From: Hirundichthys speculiger | Taxonomy: Eukaryota > Chordata > Actinopteri > Beloniformes > Exocoetidae | Direction of reading: 5' to 3' | NCBI GenBank assembly: GCA_018398805.1 | Contig: JAGFBZ010000866.1 | Location: forward strand, 62,001 to 126,000 | DNA: 64,000 nt | Shown here: in pieces, positions 22,673-34,833 of the stretch | Layout: each line of letters begins with the position of its first letter | Position numbering within the stretch: the first letter of the stretch is position 1 | Notes under the pieces: generated by a model | Database searches by the model: none | The model's input: only the letters and a program-made list of their open reading frames with translations | Told to the model about the DNA's origin: nothing | Translations under genes and position numbers: made by a program

Positions 22673-23974
22673 TGTAATACAAGTTACAAGGCTCAAGTGC
22701 CTCAAAGATCATTTCAAAGATTCTAAAACACTTCACTAAATCACAAAAAAAAATTAAATTCTTCTAAATTATTCTTCTCTTATGGAACATTTAATGTAAT
22801 GTACTGCATTCTATATCGACACGTACTTTTAAAGCTTTGTCTGTTTTAGCTTGTTACTTTAAAGTGGCCATATTATGCTCTTCGGTGTTTTCTGAATTAG
22901 CGATAGTCTTATGATGAATTACCGTTGAAGGCTCAAAACATGAGAACAAGATACAATGTATAGTTTTCAAGGTGCTGAAAACATGTTCTTTTGGAGAGTT
23001 TTTTTTCCAACATCAGCTCTCTATGATGTCATTGAGGGCAGAATTTCCTTATATGGTCGTACACTCAAGGCAGTGGCAACCACAAAAGAAAGAGCTTCGG
23101 CAGTATTTTAAAAGCATTTATGACTGCGCAGCAAGGGTCAAGTGTGTTTTCCAACCCTGTGGATGTGCTAGTACTCACTATTTTAATTTTGCTTCCATGA
23201 TGTTTTCGAGAGAGATGTGTTTTTGGTTGCGATGGAAAGTAGGCTGACCATGGCTCAGTGGTTTGTTTTTTTCTAGTCCGGCAACAGAACATACGTATTT
23301 GTTTTTTACAACATTTCTCTGAGGATTTTGTGAGCAAAAGAAAGCTGACGGTGGCTGTTAGGAGCTCGAGAACCAGAAAAGATAAGTAAACTGTTGGCCT
23401 TGCATTGGTGCCCTACATTTGTGTGCATCTTAGTGCAAACGTCGTGGGTTCGGTGCCCATAGTTGGTAAATCTCACACTTTTATGCCTTGTCTTACCCAA
23501 GCAAATGAAAACATTTAAATGAAATAAAAATCAATTGACTTTAATGCTTCTCAGCAAAGAAAAAGAATATCACTGATTATCTCGCCAAGACCGTCTTGAT
23601 GTTGGCAGTTTATGGGAGTCAAAAGTAGTTTGGCAAAAGCATCATTAGCTTCTTCTGTTTCTTGGCCGCAGACTTTTCAGCTGACTCAGTTGTGCATTTT
23701 ACCGCACTTCCCACGTCTACGCCTATTAGCAGGGGCGGAGACAGAAAAACACACATAGAGACGATGAGTGACTGGATGATGATATTATCTGTAATGTCAC
23801 ATAATAGCAAGCAATGAGCATAGCATTTGCCTGACAGAGACATTCAACTGAAGTCTATGTTGTGCTAACCACTTTCATATTTTGACTTATATTTTGAATT
23901 ACAGTTGAATCATGTTCAAGTCAGAATGGGATTTTTGGCTTGAACATGCATGAGACAATCTGAAGTTTTGTTGT

Positions 23975-24717
23975 CAGTGAGTGCGTTTACATGGGAAGTT
24001 TAATTCCTCTTTAATTCAGAATTAAGGTTAAAGCCGAATAAAAGTTACCATGTAAACACAGAGTTCCATATGAAAATGTCAATTCCGAATTAAACTTAAT
24101 TCCGAAGTAAGTCGCTGGTTTATTCCCATTTTAATTCCGAATTAAGTAATTCCGCGGTCATGTTTACACTCATTCCTGTTTAAATTAATTCCCGTCTTTC
24201 TGCGCATGCTAGTTCTCTTGTCCGTCTGTTGCGATAACGCTTATATTCCGCGCTGGGCTTGTTTTCAAGATGGCGGCACGCAGTAAACGGTGTTCAAGAG
24301 CAGAGACGATTTATTTAATAAATAGCTTGGAGGAACTGGAAATAATTAAAAGAACAGATGGCAGGAAACATAAAAATTGTGATCTTTTCAAAGCGGCCAG
24401 GTTAAATGAAGAAGGTTTCGCAGATAGAAACGCCACCCAGGTCAAAAATAAGTGGAATGTTGTTGCTAACCAGTTAGCTAAATTTGTTTTCTTTTCTTCC
24501 GGTAGATGTAAAGACGTTCCCCCCCCCCATCCAATCAGAACCCTTCCCAACCCCCAGACCTAAAGCGGAGTTGGATAAAGCCGAACAAACGTGTTTTCCA
24601 CGTAAACCCTAATTCGGAATTACTATTTCCATGTAAACTCGAAGGAAAATAGTTTAATTCGGAATTATTTAATTCCTCATTTTAATTCCTAATTAAAAAA
24701 CATCATGTAACTGCAGC
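23975..24717 (+). mobile_element. Harbinger-like element with Myb/SANT-like frame
   Basis: Begins gtgcgtttacatgggaag and ends with the inverted catgtaactgcagc. Near both ends it carries many ttaattccgaatta-type subterminal repeats. An open frame at 24270-24563 is described separately. The bordering duplication was not resolved. Confidence 0.65.
24270..24563 (+). pseudogene. Myb/SANT-like DNA-binding protein of a Harbinger-type transposon (fragment)
   Basis: 97-codon frame starting MAARSKRCSRAETIYLI, with LDGRK-like KRTDGRKHKN, then FKAARLNEEGFADRNAT and QVKNKWNVVA. The spacing of ETxxLI, DGRKxxN, GFxxRNATQVKNKW fits the trihelix Myb/SANT-like protein that accompanies Harbinger transposases and binds the element ends. 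It lacks a full-length C-terminus and turns into C-rich repeat. No transposase partner is in the window, so it is probably dead. The start ATG lies inside an AAGATGGCGGC motif. Confidence 0.65.
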
Positions 24718-25708
24718 CATTTACAGGAAATATTAAAAAGGTAGAGTTGATAACATGCAGATATATAGCAAATTTGTGCATCTGACTGTCAACAGGAGTT
24801 TATGGGCCATAAGCTCCGCCCATTGGACAATCGTCCAGAACCAATCAGAAAACACTTGCGAGGAAGAACCTCTCCTTGTGATGATCAGTGTTTGTTGTTC
24901 AGAAATAATCGAAGGCTTTTGGGTGCAAAGCTACTTTAGAGGTACCAGAGTACAAAATAAGATGGTTGAAAGTGAGCATGACATGGCAACTTTAAATAAA
25001 CTAATCTGTTCAACCTCCTTGACCATTTTTGTCCTCTACAGCCTGATGTTCTTCCAAACACCTCTTTTCAATCTGTCATTGAAGGGTTCACACAAAATTT
25101 AGAGGGGAGACTCTCTTGAAAAAGGAAAAGCTTGAGGCTATTAAAGATGAAACAGGTTGGCTTGACAGAATTAGACGGGACACATGTTCGGACACGTCGG
25201 CTGCCGATGAAAATCTTCTGTCACCTGTCTGTTCTTATAAAGACTGTTGAGGTTGATTTACTTGATCTGAATTAAAAGTCATCGGACGTTCATCTTCTGG
25301 GTAAAATACATTTTATCTGCAGTGGAATATCAACAGCAGTCTAGCTGTGCAGTCAAACATGTTGTAATCAAGCATGGTTTATTGGGTCTTTTATATTTAT
25401 TTTGTGCATTTAAGTAAACTGATCAACATGTTGGAATTTATAAGTTAAATTTACGATTACACAAGACTGGAGAACAGCCTGCAAACATTGCATTTATCAT
25501 AAAAAAAAAAAAAAAAAAGTGTGTTTAAGGCAAAAGATGATTTTTTTTTTTTAAAGACCTGAGCTTGTTGCTGCATGCTTGTTGTGCTGTAAAAGCCAAT
25601 AATAGCTAAATCGAAAGAAGAATGCGATGAAATGGTTGAGTCACTCTGAAACACACAAGGTGAGTGAGAGACGCGATGCGAGCGGGTGGCTTGTGATGCG
25701 TGTCTGAC

Positions 25709-26435
25709 CTGCGAAACGTCGGAGAAGCGATATCTGGGTATTTGGAGCCTGGCTGCCTGAGGCCGGACTGGCCGGCTGAACTGGAGGTGGGGCTGGACTT
25801 CGGAGAGGTGGAGAGTCCAGCCGCCGGGTCTTGGTCCGTAACCGCCACTTTCTCTTTATCCGTCTGGTTGACCGTGATGGGGCTGGAGCGGTCGGAGCAC
25901 GCTTTCCCCTCCCTGCGCTTGGCGCCCGCCTGCGTCGCGGCCCCGCCCGCGGACTTGCCGCTGACATTTGAGTCGATGCTACTTGAGCTGGAGCGATGCC
26001 CGCTGCGTCCCGCCGCCACCCCGCTGGAGGATTTGGCCGGTCTCGGGAGCGAGCGGTACTGCAGGGTCACTTTGGAGCCACTGCAGCTGAGCAGGACGCC
26101 GTCGTCCTGAGGCTGCGAGCCATCCAGGCTGGTTTTACGCACACCGCCGATGCCGGCGCCTTTGCTGAGGGCGGATGAGGACTTGGGCGCCTTGCCCAGG
26201 GTCGCCGAGCCACTGGCCAGGGTCGCACCACTTGACGTGATTAGGGTGCCGGGGGGACCGGAGATCTTCTTATACCCAAAGGAGCCGGTGGCGGGTGGGC
26301 GTCCGATGCCAGAGGGAGGTTTCTTGCCTTCGTCCCCGCTACTTCTCCCAGCGTCTGAGGGCGAGCGCTGAATGCTCGGCGAACTCTTGGAAGGTACCTT
26401 GACCTTCTCTGAGGCCTTAGCGTCATCAGTTTTGC
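25709..26435 (-). CDS. nav2: nav2 coding exon 6, the large Ser-rich exon
   Basis: 727 bp, the longest exon here, entered in phase 1 and left in phase 2. It opens with GKTDDAKASEKVKVP and continues through SIQRSPSDAGRSSGDEGKK, RKTSLDGSQPQDD, TLQYRSLPRPAKSSS and SSSSIDSNVSGKSAG, ending in GSKYPDIASPTFR. Almost every landmark of the navigator Ser-rich domain is present. The repeated basic RSPS, KTS and RSLPRP contexts suggest phosphorylation and microtubule binding, by inference from the family. The acceptor is tgacag and the donor CGCAG|gtcagac. Long open frames on the opposite strand across this exon are shadows caused by its GC-rich composition. Confidence 0.93.
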
Positions 26436-27837
26436 CTGTCAAATTGCATGAACACATCATCACTCACAACGTTTCATGGTTCAAATTGCTTTTTTTTTTC
26501 TCTACCTGTGGTGCTTGAAAGCAAGAAAAGTCAAATTAGTGTGAACTCTAACCACGGACCATAAGCTTTGTACAATGGAAATCTATAAGGAACTGCATAT
26601 TTTTGAACCACAAATCTCACTGAAATGTTTCATTGATCAGAGTTTTATCCTCTATCCACATTAAATACAACAAGATTTCAATGACTTGTGATTTTAACTT
26701 TCACATTGATAACAGCAATGATTCCTATGCCAGAGAATTTTTAAACCTTTTAAACAGTATGGGTTTTAAACAACACGTAACACAGCCTACGCACAACAGA
26801 GGACACACCCTGGATCTGTCATAACGTATGGTCTGTCCACTGGGGTGTCCTCTGTTGTTGACCTGGCTGTGTCTGACCACTATTGTGTGTTTTTTAACAT
26901 CACCAGTTTTAGCCAGCAGGAGGCCCCGCTGAGAACTGTGAAGAAACGATATATTACTTCTGAAGTGGCTGCAATTTTTATTGACATTTTAATCCAAAGT
27001 CCTGCTCAGATCTTACCTGTGTCCTGTGATTTTATTGTTGATTATTTTAACAACAAGCTAAAATCAGTTCTTAACTCAGCAGCTCCATTTAAGACAAAAC
27101 TTTTAAAAACTAAATCCAAGATACCATGGAGAAGCGAATGAAATTAAAAAGCTGAAGAGAGACTGCAGGAGAGCAGAAAGGAAATTGAGAAAAACAAAAC
27201 TAACAATCAAATGTTTCTTTTGGTCAAAGACCAAATTTTTTTTTTTTTTTTTGTGAGAAGCACATATTAAATTTAACAATCAATGATGACTGAGCTGCGT
27301 TTTCCACGCTTACTCACAGTCAAGCTGCAACAACTTGGGCTGCAAATAAAACATAATGTATGCTTCTCCTGCAATGATCCCTTAAATATGACCCATGAGA
27401 GAATCCTTAAATTATACGAGTGATCTAATAACTGAATTATAGCTATGAGGAGCATTACTGTATAAAAGGTAAATAGTATAAAAATAAAGTAGCTAATAAA
27501 AAAATGCTCAGAAAAGATTTCCCTTAGGATGCATTTAGTTGCTAAATGAGTGTTATGTTCCCAGTTTTGTTTAAAGTTATTCAGTTAACTTTGTTAGGGG
27601 TAGTGAAAAGTTGGTTAAATAAAAACCCTAAATGCTGAGAGTGCACATTTGTTTACAAGAAAATAAAAATTTAAAAAATAAAGCAACTTTAAACTGGTAT
27701 AATTAAACTATTAAGTGACATTAAAAACAATCTTTCTTTAAAATCATCTTCCTTTGGAGATGCATCCTTCCACTTTAGCACCTTACATGTACGTTCACGG
27801 TAAAGACTTTCACGGTAAAGACGGTAACATGTCCTAC
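26436..27837. other. nav2 intron between exons 5 and 6
   Basis: Contains the LINE endonuclease relic at 26595-27240. The rest, 27241-27837, is AT-rich intron with a T-run on the plus strand and no gene seen. Confidence 0.55.
26595..27240 (+). mobile_element. LINE endonuclease-domain relic
   Basis: Plus-strand frames carry CDFNFHIDNSNDSYAREFL, NSMGFKQHVTQPTHNRGH, TLDL, then after a frameshift SSVVDLAVSDHYCVFF. GDFN-like, THxxGHTLDL and SDHxxVxF are the hallmarks of the apurinic-type endonuclease of L2/CR1-group retrotransposons. Broken by a frameshift and a stop near 26820. Antisense to nav2. Confidence 0.8.
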
Positions 27838-28147
27838 CTGGTGTTTTGAGAGCAGCAGGGGTACCCTTGGTCCTGGGTGGCGTAATGCCCACCTGGGCCG
27901 TCATGCCCCTCCTCCATGACCCGGTTTGGGACATTTGGGCCAGTGCAGCTGCTTTCTGACCAGTATCTTCATACTGGCCCTGGGTTTGGGATGAAGAGCA
28001 GGAAGGGGAAGGCTTCCAGCGAGAGGAGCTACCGCTGGGATCCATGCTTATGTCCAGCTCCTCCTCCACTTTCTTCAGGTCTTCGGCTCCAGCCCAACTG
28101 CTGCTCACCTCCTGCTCCACATGCTTGGACCTGCTTCCTTTCTGGGA
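27838..28147 (-). CDS. nav2: nav2 coding exon 5
   Basis: 310 bp, entered in phase 0 and left in phase 1. The first two thirds are poorly conserved and hydrophilic (KKVEEELDISMDPSGSSS). The last third carries MSQTGSWRRGMTAQVG followed by PPRTKGTPAALKTPG, a well-kept navigator motif that is probably a microtubule or partner-binding segment, though that role is inferred. The acceptor is ccctccacag and the donor ACCAG|gtaggac. An internal ATG in the MDPSG segment could serve as a start if a noncoding first exon were spliced here. Confidence 0.9.
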
Positions 28148-29524
28148 CTGTGGAGGGGGGTTGGTGGGTATCAAAGGAAGCATGTGCACTTATTAGAGGA
28201 TGATTTAGCAAGAATAACAAAACCATAAGAGATTAGGGCTGATAAATCTTTCAGAAAATAAGTTAAACCTGTCAAACAGAAAATCAATGATCAAGTCATG
28301 TCATGTCTTACAAGACTAAAAGCAAAACAAATCTCCTGCTTGACACTTGAAAAGAGAAAAATTGGTTATTCTTTTTCATCTCATAATCAGTTTTAATTTA
28401 ATTTGAAAGAATATTTGATTTCGGAAGTGTCACAGTCTCCCATCCTCTCTTTAGCACCCAAGTATCTTTGGACTCAACAGCTTTGGATGTCTTTACGGCA
28501 TCATCTCACACATCAGCAGCAGTGAGACGAGCTTAAAGAGCTACAGTGGACGTCTTGGCACAGACGACTAAGAGGTTCAACAAAGTAATGACGGAAGAGA
28601 AAACAGGAGAGTGACCCAGCAAGGGACCAGACAAGAGTTCAATCCTGGACATTACTGTAAAAAAACAAAAAACAACTTAACTTCTACTTCTTTGGGAGCC
28701 AAGTCTCTGAGCTAAAATTGCAAAGGTTTCTTTGTGCTGCTTTGAATTATTATTTAAACACACATACACAAGCTTGTGCAAATCATTTTGTTCATGTTAA
28801 ACCTCACATGTAACTACAACCAGATTATGCTTCACACTAACCTAAACCTAATCTCAGTTTACACCGTGGTGCTAAACAGGCTTTGGTCCCCACAAGGACT
28901 CACCACCCCACCAAGGTCAGTAGATGTGCCAGGACAGGTCCTTATGAAGTAGCAACAACAAGAACACACACACACACACACACACACATACTTCCAACAA
29001 AGCAACACACAAGCTGAGCAGCGGGGTTTGTTCGTGTCTGTGCGTGAACTCGCAGCTATCTTTGGAATCTGAAACGCACAGATCTCCACTTTTGGGAGGC
29101 ATACAAACACACCCACACAAACACACGAACACAAAGAACAGCGATAACCAGCCTACCTTAGCAGATGGTCAGTCTCCCTAGCAACACCAGGGTCTCTTAA
29201 GAGCCCAGTCTGTTGAGTATTTCATGACGAGCCAAGGATTCTTGGCAGAACAAAACTAAAGTCTCTGAGGAGAACTGGGTACTGCTTTTTCAAAGTTAAA
29301 TCCCTGAGCTGACTCACAGACCAGCCTTCAAACTAAACCAACAATCTTTAAAAGAAAACATTCAGAACAGACCAATCCTTTTACATGAAGTAACTAATAT
29401 AGTTTTATTTTTAAGGCCATCTGTGCCTGAGTTCCCTTCTTTCAAACCCCTCCAGCTTACAGAATCGTTACCAGCGTGAATAAAAATCTCCGGAAAGGAA
29501 CAGTAAATGTTTGGGTGGCCTCAC
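28148..29524. other. nav2 intron between exons 4 and 5
   Basis: A CA repeat lies at 28968-28988. No gene or element recognised otherwise. Confidence 0.55.
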
Positions 29525-29648
29525 CTGCGCTCCTTTGTTTTTGCGGGACGAGCTGGCGGCGGAGTACGCCGGCGTATTCAGATCATCGGTGCTGACGTTG
29601 TCCAAAGTGTCGCTGAGGCCGCTGCTCACCGAGCTGCTGTCGTCCCAG
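29525..29648 (-). CDS. nav2: nav2 coding exon 4
   Basis: 124 bp, entered in phase 2 and left in phase 0. The first base completes Ser with the AG of exon 3, then SWDDSSSVSSGLSDTLDN is followed by STDDLNTPAYSAASSSRK. This acidic, Ser-rich stretch is the motif I would use first to call NAV2. The acceptor is cctctgtag and the donor GCGCAG|gtgagg. Because it ends in phase 0 and exon 5 starts in phase 0, any alternative first exon ending in phase 0 could join exon 5 directly and keep the frame. Confidence 0.9.
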
Positions 29649-29754
29649 CTACAGAGGAGAGGAACAGGGCGAGAACCAGCTGAGTGATCCCACGGATGAC
29701 CAAGTTAGGGCACATGTTCTCAAAGTCAGTCTCACTTTTGAATTCCTAATCCTA

Positions 29755-29830
29755 ACATGCAGCACAGGGAGGCAGGCTGGGAGTCGAACCTGCGACCGCC
29801 GCAGGACTGCAGCCGCCGTACAAGAGCTGC
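29755..29830 (-). mobile_element. Possible tRNA-derived SINE relic
   Basis: The minus strand has gcaggttcgactcccagcct, a good B-box (GGTTCGACTCC), but the A-box side is unclear. Not a functional tRNA. Confidence 0.3.
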
Positions 29831-30448
29831 CTGTCAGTCTCACTTTTAAGTTCCAGTCAAACGACTAGATTCTGCTTATGTGGATCATTGACGATCACTC
29901 AGCTTGCTCCGTGAAATTTTTCTTTTTCTTTTGATTTTTAATTTTGGTGGAAAAGCAGCAGGCATGAGATGATTACTGGAGCTCCTCAGAGTGAGTAAGA
30001 ATCTGAGCAAATCACAATATAGGAACGTAATTACTTCCATCTATCCATCCATCCACGATCTATGAACGTAATTACTTGATGTTATTAATTATCTTGCATG
30101 GAATGCAAACTGACAAATCCCTTTTAAATGAGCTGTACGTAGATCAAACAAGCCGATCATTTCCAAACGATTCGATTAGAGCAGGAATAAAGTGCAGAAA
30201 AACGTGTCATTAAACCTCAAATATATTTCCTTCCCTTCGACATGATAAACCACATCGAACAATAATAATACATTAGCTCATTATTTTCCTCTGTCATTCA
30301 TTTATTCATACAACGTGGCAGCGAGAACCAGTCGTGATGAACAACAGAGTCCTTGTACACATTAACTGCTTTCAAAGCCAGTTTCACTCTTATCTGGTTT
30401 TGCCTTTGTGTGCACCTCAAATGTAGAAGACCCACCCTCAATACAGAT

Positions 30449-30469
<21 letters not shown>

Positions 30470-30507
<38 letters not shown>

Positions 30508-30867
30508 TCATGGAAAAAATGATTAGACCACCCTTGTTTTCTTCAGTTTCTTGTTCATTTTAATGCCTGGTACAACTAATGGTACATTTGTTTGGACAAA
30601 CATAACGATAACCACAAAGATTGCTCATAAGAGTTTTATTTAAGAGCTGATATCTTACCATTTTCCATGGTTTTCTTGATTATAACCTAAATCACTTAAG
30701 TTTTTACATCAATAGCTATGGCGTTGTACTGCCAAAAACACTGCTTTTATGCATTCAGTGTTTTCTTTTCTGTCTGTTTTAGTCACATGATGACGTTTAG
30801 TGGTACCAGGTATTAAAATGAACAAGAAACTGAAGAAAAAATGGTGGTCTAATAATTTTTTCCATGA

Positions 30868-30903
<36 letters not shown>
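30470..30903 (+). mobile_element. Tc1-type MITE, copy c, inside a TA microsatellite
   Basis: The element occupies 30505-30870 and has TA arrays on both sides (about 30470-30504 and 30871-30903). It looks inserted into, or amplified next to, a TA run. Same orientation as copy a. Confidence 0.88.
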
Positions 30904-30909
<6 letters not shown>

Positions 30910-32407
30910 CCACATCCATGGGAGTTTAAGTGGACAATGATACAGATTCATTACTAACAGAAAGACTGTAGAGACGACCACAAGAGCTGAGACAGGCATC
31001 TCAAAATGACCATTAAAAGCATCATTAATATGAATTCATTTAGAAAGTAGAGAAAAGGAAAACACTTCAAGAAGCTAATTAGACTTTTTTTCAACAAATC
31101 AATTGATCTATAATTCATGATGATGTAGGGAGATAACAGTGGATAACGAAGCATTCAGAGAAGCATTAGGCAAAATCAAAATTCATAAGCCATTCATTAG
31201 TTAATTTTAAATGTGCACAGTTCATAGTATTAAAAAAAATATAGAAACAAATGTTTCAACACAAACAAATCTGCGGTACGTTTGGCAACAAAAGCCTGGT
31301 GCTGCAGTGCACACGGCGAAAATGAATAGACGCTAAATGCACCTGGCACCTCTGATGAAGGAAGAGGTGAGCAGATACTTAGCAACCCAGTTATCCACTG
31401 GTGCAGTGCAAAATTGATTTTAATCTTCTGACAGTTTTAAAATGAGCAGCATTTATCTTCACAGCCTAAATGTGACCCGGCTAGTGACTGCAGAGAATCA
31501 CAAACTGGAAGGCGTCTTCTCAGACGGAATAACGGGGCTAAATATAATACGCTCAAATTATCCAAAAGAGACTTTTGCTTTTGTTGCTGCAAAACAGTTT
31601 TGGATAGAAAAGCAGAAACAGGTAATAGGGCTTTAGTGATAATGCAAATCATCACCAATCTCTCATTTTACCTCTTAATCTGCAATTTTGGGATTTGATT
31701 TTCCTTCAAATGCAAGTTACAATTTTCAAAGCGTCTCAGAGTTGAAGGTTTAACGAAGGTCAGAAGCTTGACATAATAACAAATAAATGATATTCCAGTC
31801 GTCAATCTTGGATTTTCTGGCACAAATCCTCAGTTTCTGGACTTTCTTTTAACGAGAAAGAAATAAGAATGTTGTTGCTTTGTGATTTGGGCTTTAAAGC
31901 GTCAGTCACAAGTCGAACCAAACGCCTTGACTTGAATGTTTCTGAACACATCATGCTTTGGCAAACAGAGACCCACTGGCTCTGAAACATGCCTTTCTTT
32001 TAACTTTTCCCTTTTCACTGCGCTTCAGTCTGCGTTGAGGGGAGCAAAATCTGACAGCAGATGGCTGCTTCGGTCCTGCCAGCGTTACTGAGAGTCCAGA
32101 TTGAATGTGTGCTTGGTGCCGGTGGGTCTATAAATTCAATCTGATTTAATCTACCCCTCTGCTCAGCGCTGCGTGATTCATAAGGTCCGTCTGATTTAAA
32201 GTTACCTCTCTGGTGAGGATGTCTCGTCTCAGAAAACCTCAGAAGTGACACTGAAGCTGCACGCTGAATATGAAAACGTTGGAACAGAGAGCATGTAAAA
32301 AATGAGAAAGAAACCAGCTTTTAGCTGAGATAAAAGGCACAGATGGCTTTTATGAGAGTTGATTGCTCCGGGACTCAAATACACAAATCAAATACAGTAA
32401 TTCTCCT

Positions 32408-32433
32408 AATAAACGCCCCCTGGGGCGTTTATT
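32408..32433. repeat. 12-bp-arm GC hairpin
   Basis: AATAAACGCCCC, CT, GGGGCGTTTATT. Probably a relic of a TIR element; context not recognisable. Confidence 0.6.
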
Positions 32434-33641
32434 TGACCCCCAAAATTTCAGATATTGTTCTCAGATTCTTTGCAGATTTAAATATAAAGAGGTTTTACGT
32501 TATCAATAAGTTATTAACTATTTTTTCTCTGCTTCTTACAATGTCGAAATCAACGCGTTAATAAGTACGTTTACGGTTTACTGGAAATCTTCTTCTGTCA
32601 ACTGTGGGTGGGATTATTATTTCTCTAAAAGAAATTCCTAACACAGTGAGTTCATAATCACACAATAAAGATACATTTTATCCTTGTGTCCACTTGTTTA
32701 AAAGTATTTCTCCAGCTACTGCATTCAAGTCATCTGGATGATCAACAGAGTTCATCATCAGAGTTTCCCGAAGGAAGTAACATTATTTTGTAGATATATT
32801 TCTAGCAGGTTAGCTGAGACTCACAAGTGACGTTTGTCTTTACCAAGATGGAAGCTGGTATTTAATATTTAATACTTGAGGGAAACTCAGTGGTCTAAGT
32901 GACGTCTCCTGGAGTTTAAAAAAAAAGCTGCAGTGTGTTTGGATTTAGAAAGAAAACGAGTTACATTTCTAATTATGTTACATCAGTTTTGAGACATATT
33001 CTGATCGTTATTGACAAAACTTTCTGATGTATTAACGAAATGTGTGTGGAACAATTTGATCCAGATACACAGACATTTGACTCCCTTTTTCAACCATGTC
33101 TGTATCTCTGTTAACAGCAGCTGGAGTTAAATCACTTGATTCTGACATAAACGTGGACACAACTTACACTCACTAACTCTTAAAGTATAGTACATAGTAT
33201 GAGAATACAAATAGTATTGTTTGAATGTGCAGTAAAGAGTAAAACACACAAACCAACCCCTCAGTGTCTCTGCTCTGCTTCAAGTTGGTGAAACATCACG
33301 CAACAAATAGTAACAATGAAAAAAAAAAAATAAAAATCCCAGTTGATGGATAATATATGGGATAAAGGTTCAATGAACCCCAGTCCTCACAATCAGGTTA
33401 GTGTTTGAGGTGGTAACAATAAGAACTGCTGTTTATAAAGGCAGTATTTCACAATTTTCCAAGTTTGTTTTGATAGCATATGGAAACTTTATGTTATGTT
33501 GTTGGAATATGAAGTAAGTCTGGAAGCTACTCTCTGTGTCTAAGAACCCGGGAGAGAAAAGAAAAAGGTCTGAAAGATCTCACACTGCAAAACACGAGAG
33601 CTGCAAAAGTTCAACGCACTAAAAGTGTTATTATTTTAAAC

Positions 33642-34516
33642 CAGTGGTTCTCAACTGGTGGGTCGTGACCCAAAAGTGGGTCGCAGACCCGTTTTCAGTG
33701 GGTTGTGGGAAAAAAAAAAAAGAAAAAAGCGTGTCATTCATACTCCTTAACAGTAGATGGCGATAATGCGAGTTGACACCCGCCAGTTCACACCATAGAA
33801 GAAGACCTGCAGAGTTTGTTTCCATATGATGAGCAGGTGAAATACAGATACAACGAAGAATATATGAGATATGGATTTTCTTATCTTGAAGACAAAGGTC
33901 AGTGATGGTTATTCAGCTAAAACTATATATTTAGAGTTCTTTTTGAAACTACTGCTCAGTGGTTTCACTGTTTTATTTCATATTTGTGCATAAAAGCACT
34001 GATGAGTCTTAAAAATGGCTGTTACTGAAATAATGTTCTAATTGTTATGTCAGCTTTATGATTAATGCTTAAATAAGTGACTAGACAGTTTTAATAGGAA
34101 ATTGTTATATATTCAGGAAGTCGGTACTCAGCAAATGCTACATATTTGAGTTGTTTTTGAAACTACTGCTCAGTGGTTGCACTGTTTTATTTCATGTTTG
34201 TTCATGTTGAATCTGTTCAAAAAAGGCTGAAGTTACTAAAGTGAAGTGTTTTGGATTAAATTTAAATGCAGCTAATTGAGCATCAAAGGGAATATTTCCC
34301 ACTTGAAGTCATTTTGGTTTTTGCCATTTTGGTTCACCAGTAAACTTATTTTTTTGTGTTGACATTCTGTGATATTCTATTCTACTATCTCTGATTCAAA
34401 CTGCGCGATCTTTTCATTCAATAAATTTGAGAAGTTGGAAAACTTCCTTGATTTGGGTCACGGCTTGTATTAAGGGTGATGGTGGGTCCTGAAGCCGGAC
34501 CAGTTCAGAACCACTG
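33642..34516. mobile_element. hAT element (CAGTGGTTCTCAA ends)
   Basis: Ends CAGTGGTTCTCAACTGG and CCAGTTCAGAACCACTG, flanked by TTTTAAAC and TTTTAAAG (7 of 8). Contains an internal near-duplication around cagtggtt-cactgttttattt (33958 and 34172). No transposase frame. Confidence 0.82.
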
Positions 34517-34778
34517 TTTTAAAGCATATCAAAATGTCTCCATCCTAAAAGGAATGATGAAGACATGGACGTTTTGGACATGCATTTACTCCACGTAAGT
34601 AAAAGATGATGAATGAGGGAGAATATTTAGTCCTGCAAGCACATGGAACCAGTGGAACAGACTTATTGGTATTGATCAGAACCTCCATGTAAAGTCCCTG
34701 CAGAAAACCAATTATTGCATCTTCAATGCTTCAGCTGCTCCTGTGGACCTGAAGATCACTGAAGATCAAGAAGTTGAA

Positions 34779-34780
<2 letters not shown>

Positions 34781-34832
<52 letters not shown>
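34781..34832. repeat. (TC)n followed by (AC)n microsatellite
   Basis: Twenty TC units, then six AC units. Confidence 0.9.

Positions 34833-34833
<1 letters not shown>

Larger units (their letters stand above)
22855..25003. mobile_element. Large TIR element, unclassified, with nested Harbinger-like insert
   Basis: Left end TACTTTAAAGTGGCCATATT and right end catgacatggcaactttaaa are imperfect inverted repeats of about 25 bp. The right part has the aagctccgcccattgg block often seen in fish DNA elements. It contains the separate element at 23975-24717. No intact transposase frame. The far borders and class are tentative. Confidence 0.5.

Noticed and set aside
25700..26110. 136-codon plus-strand open frame, and others nearby
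   Set aside because: Antisense shadows of nav2 exon 6.
27916..28203. 95-codon plus-strand frame
   Set aside because: Antisense shadow of nav2 exon 5.
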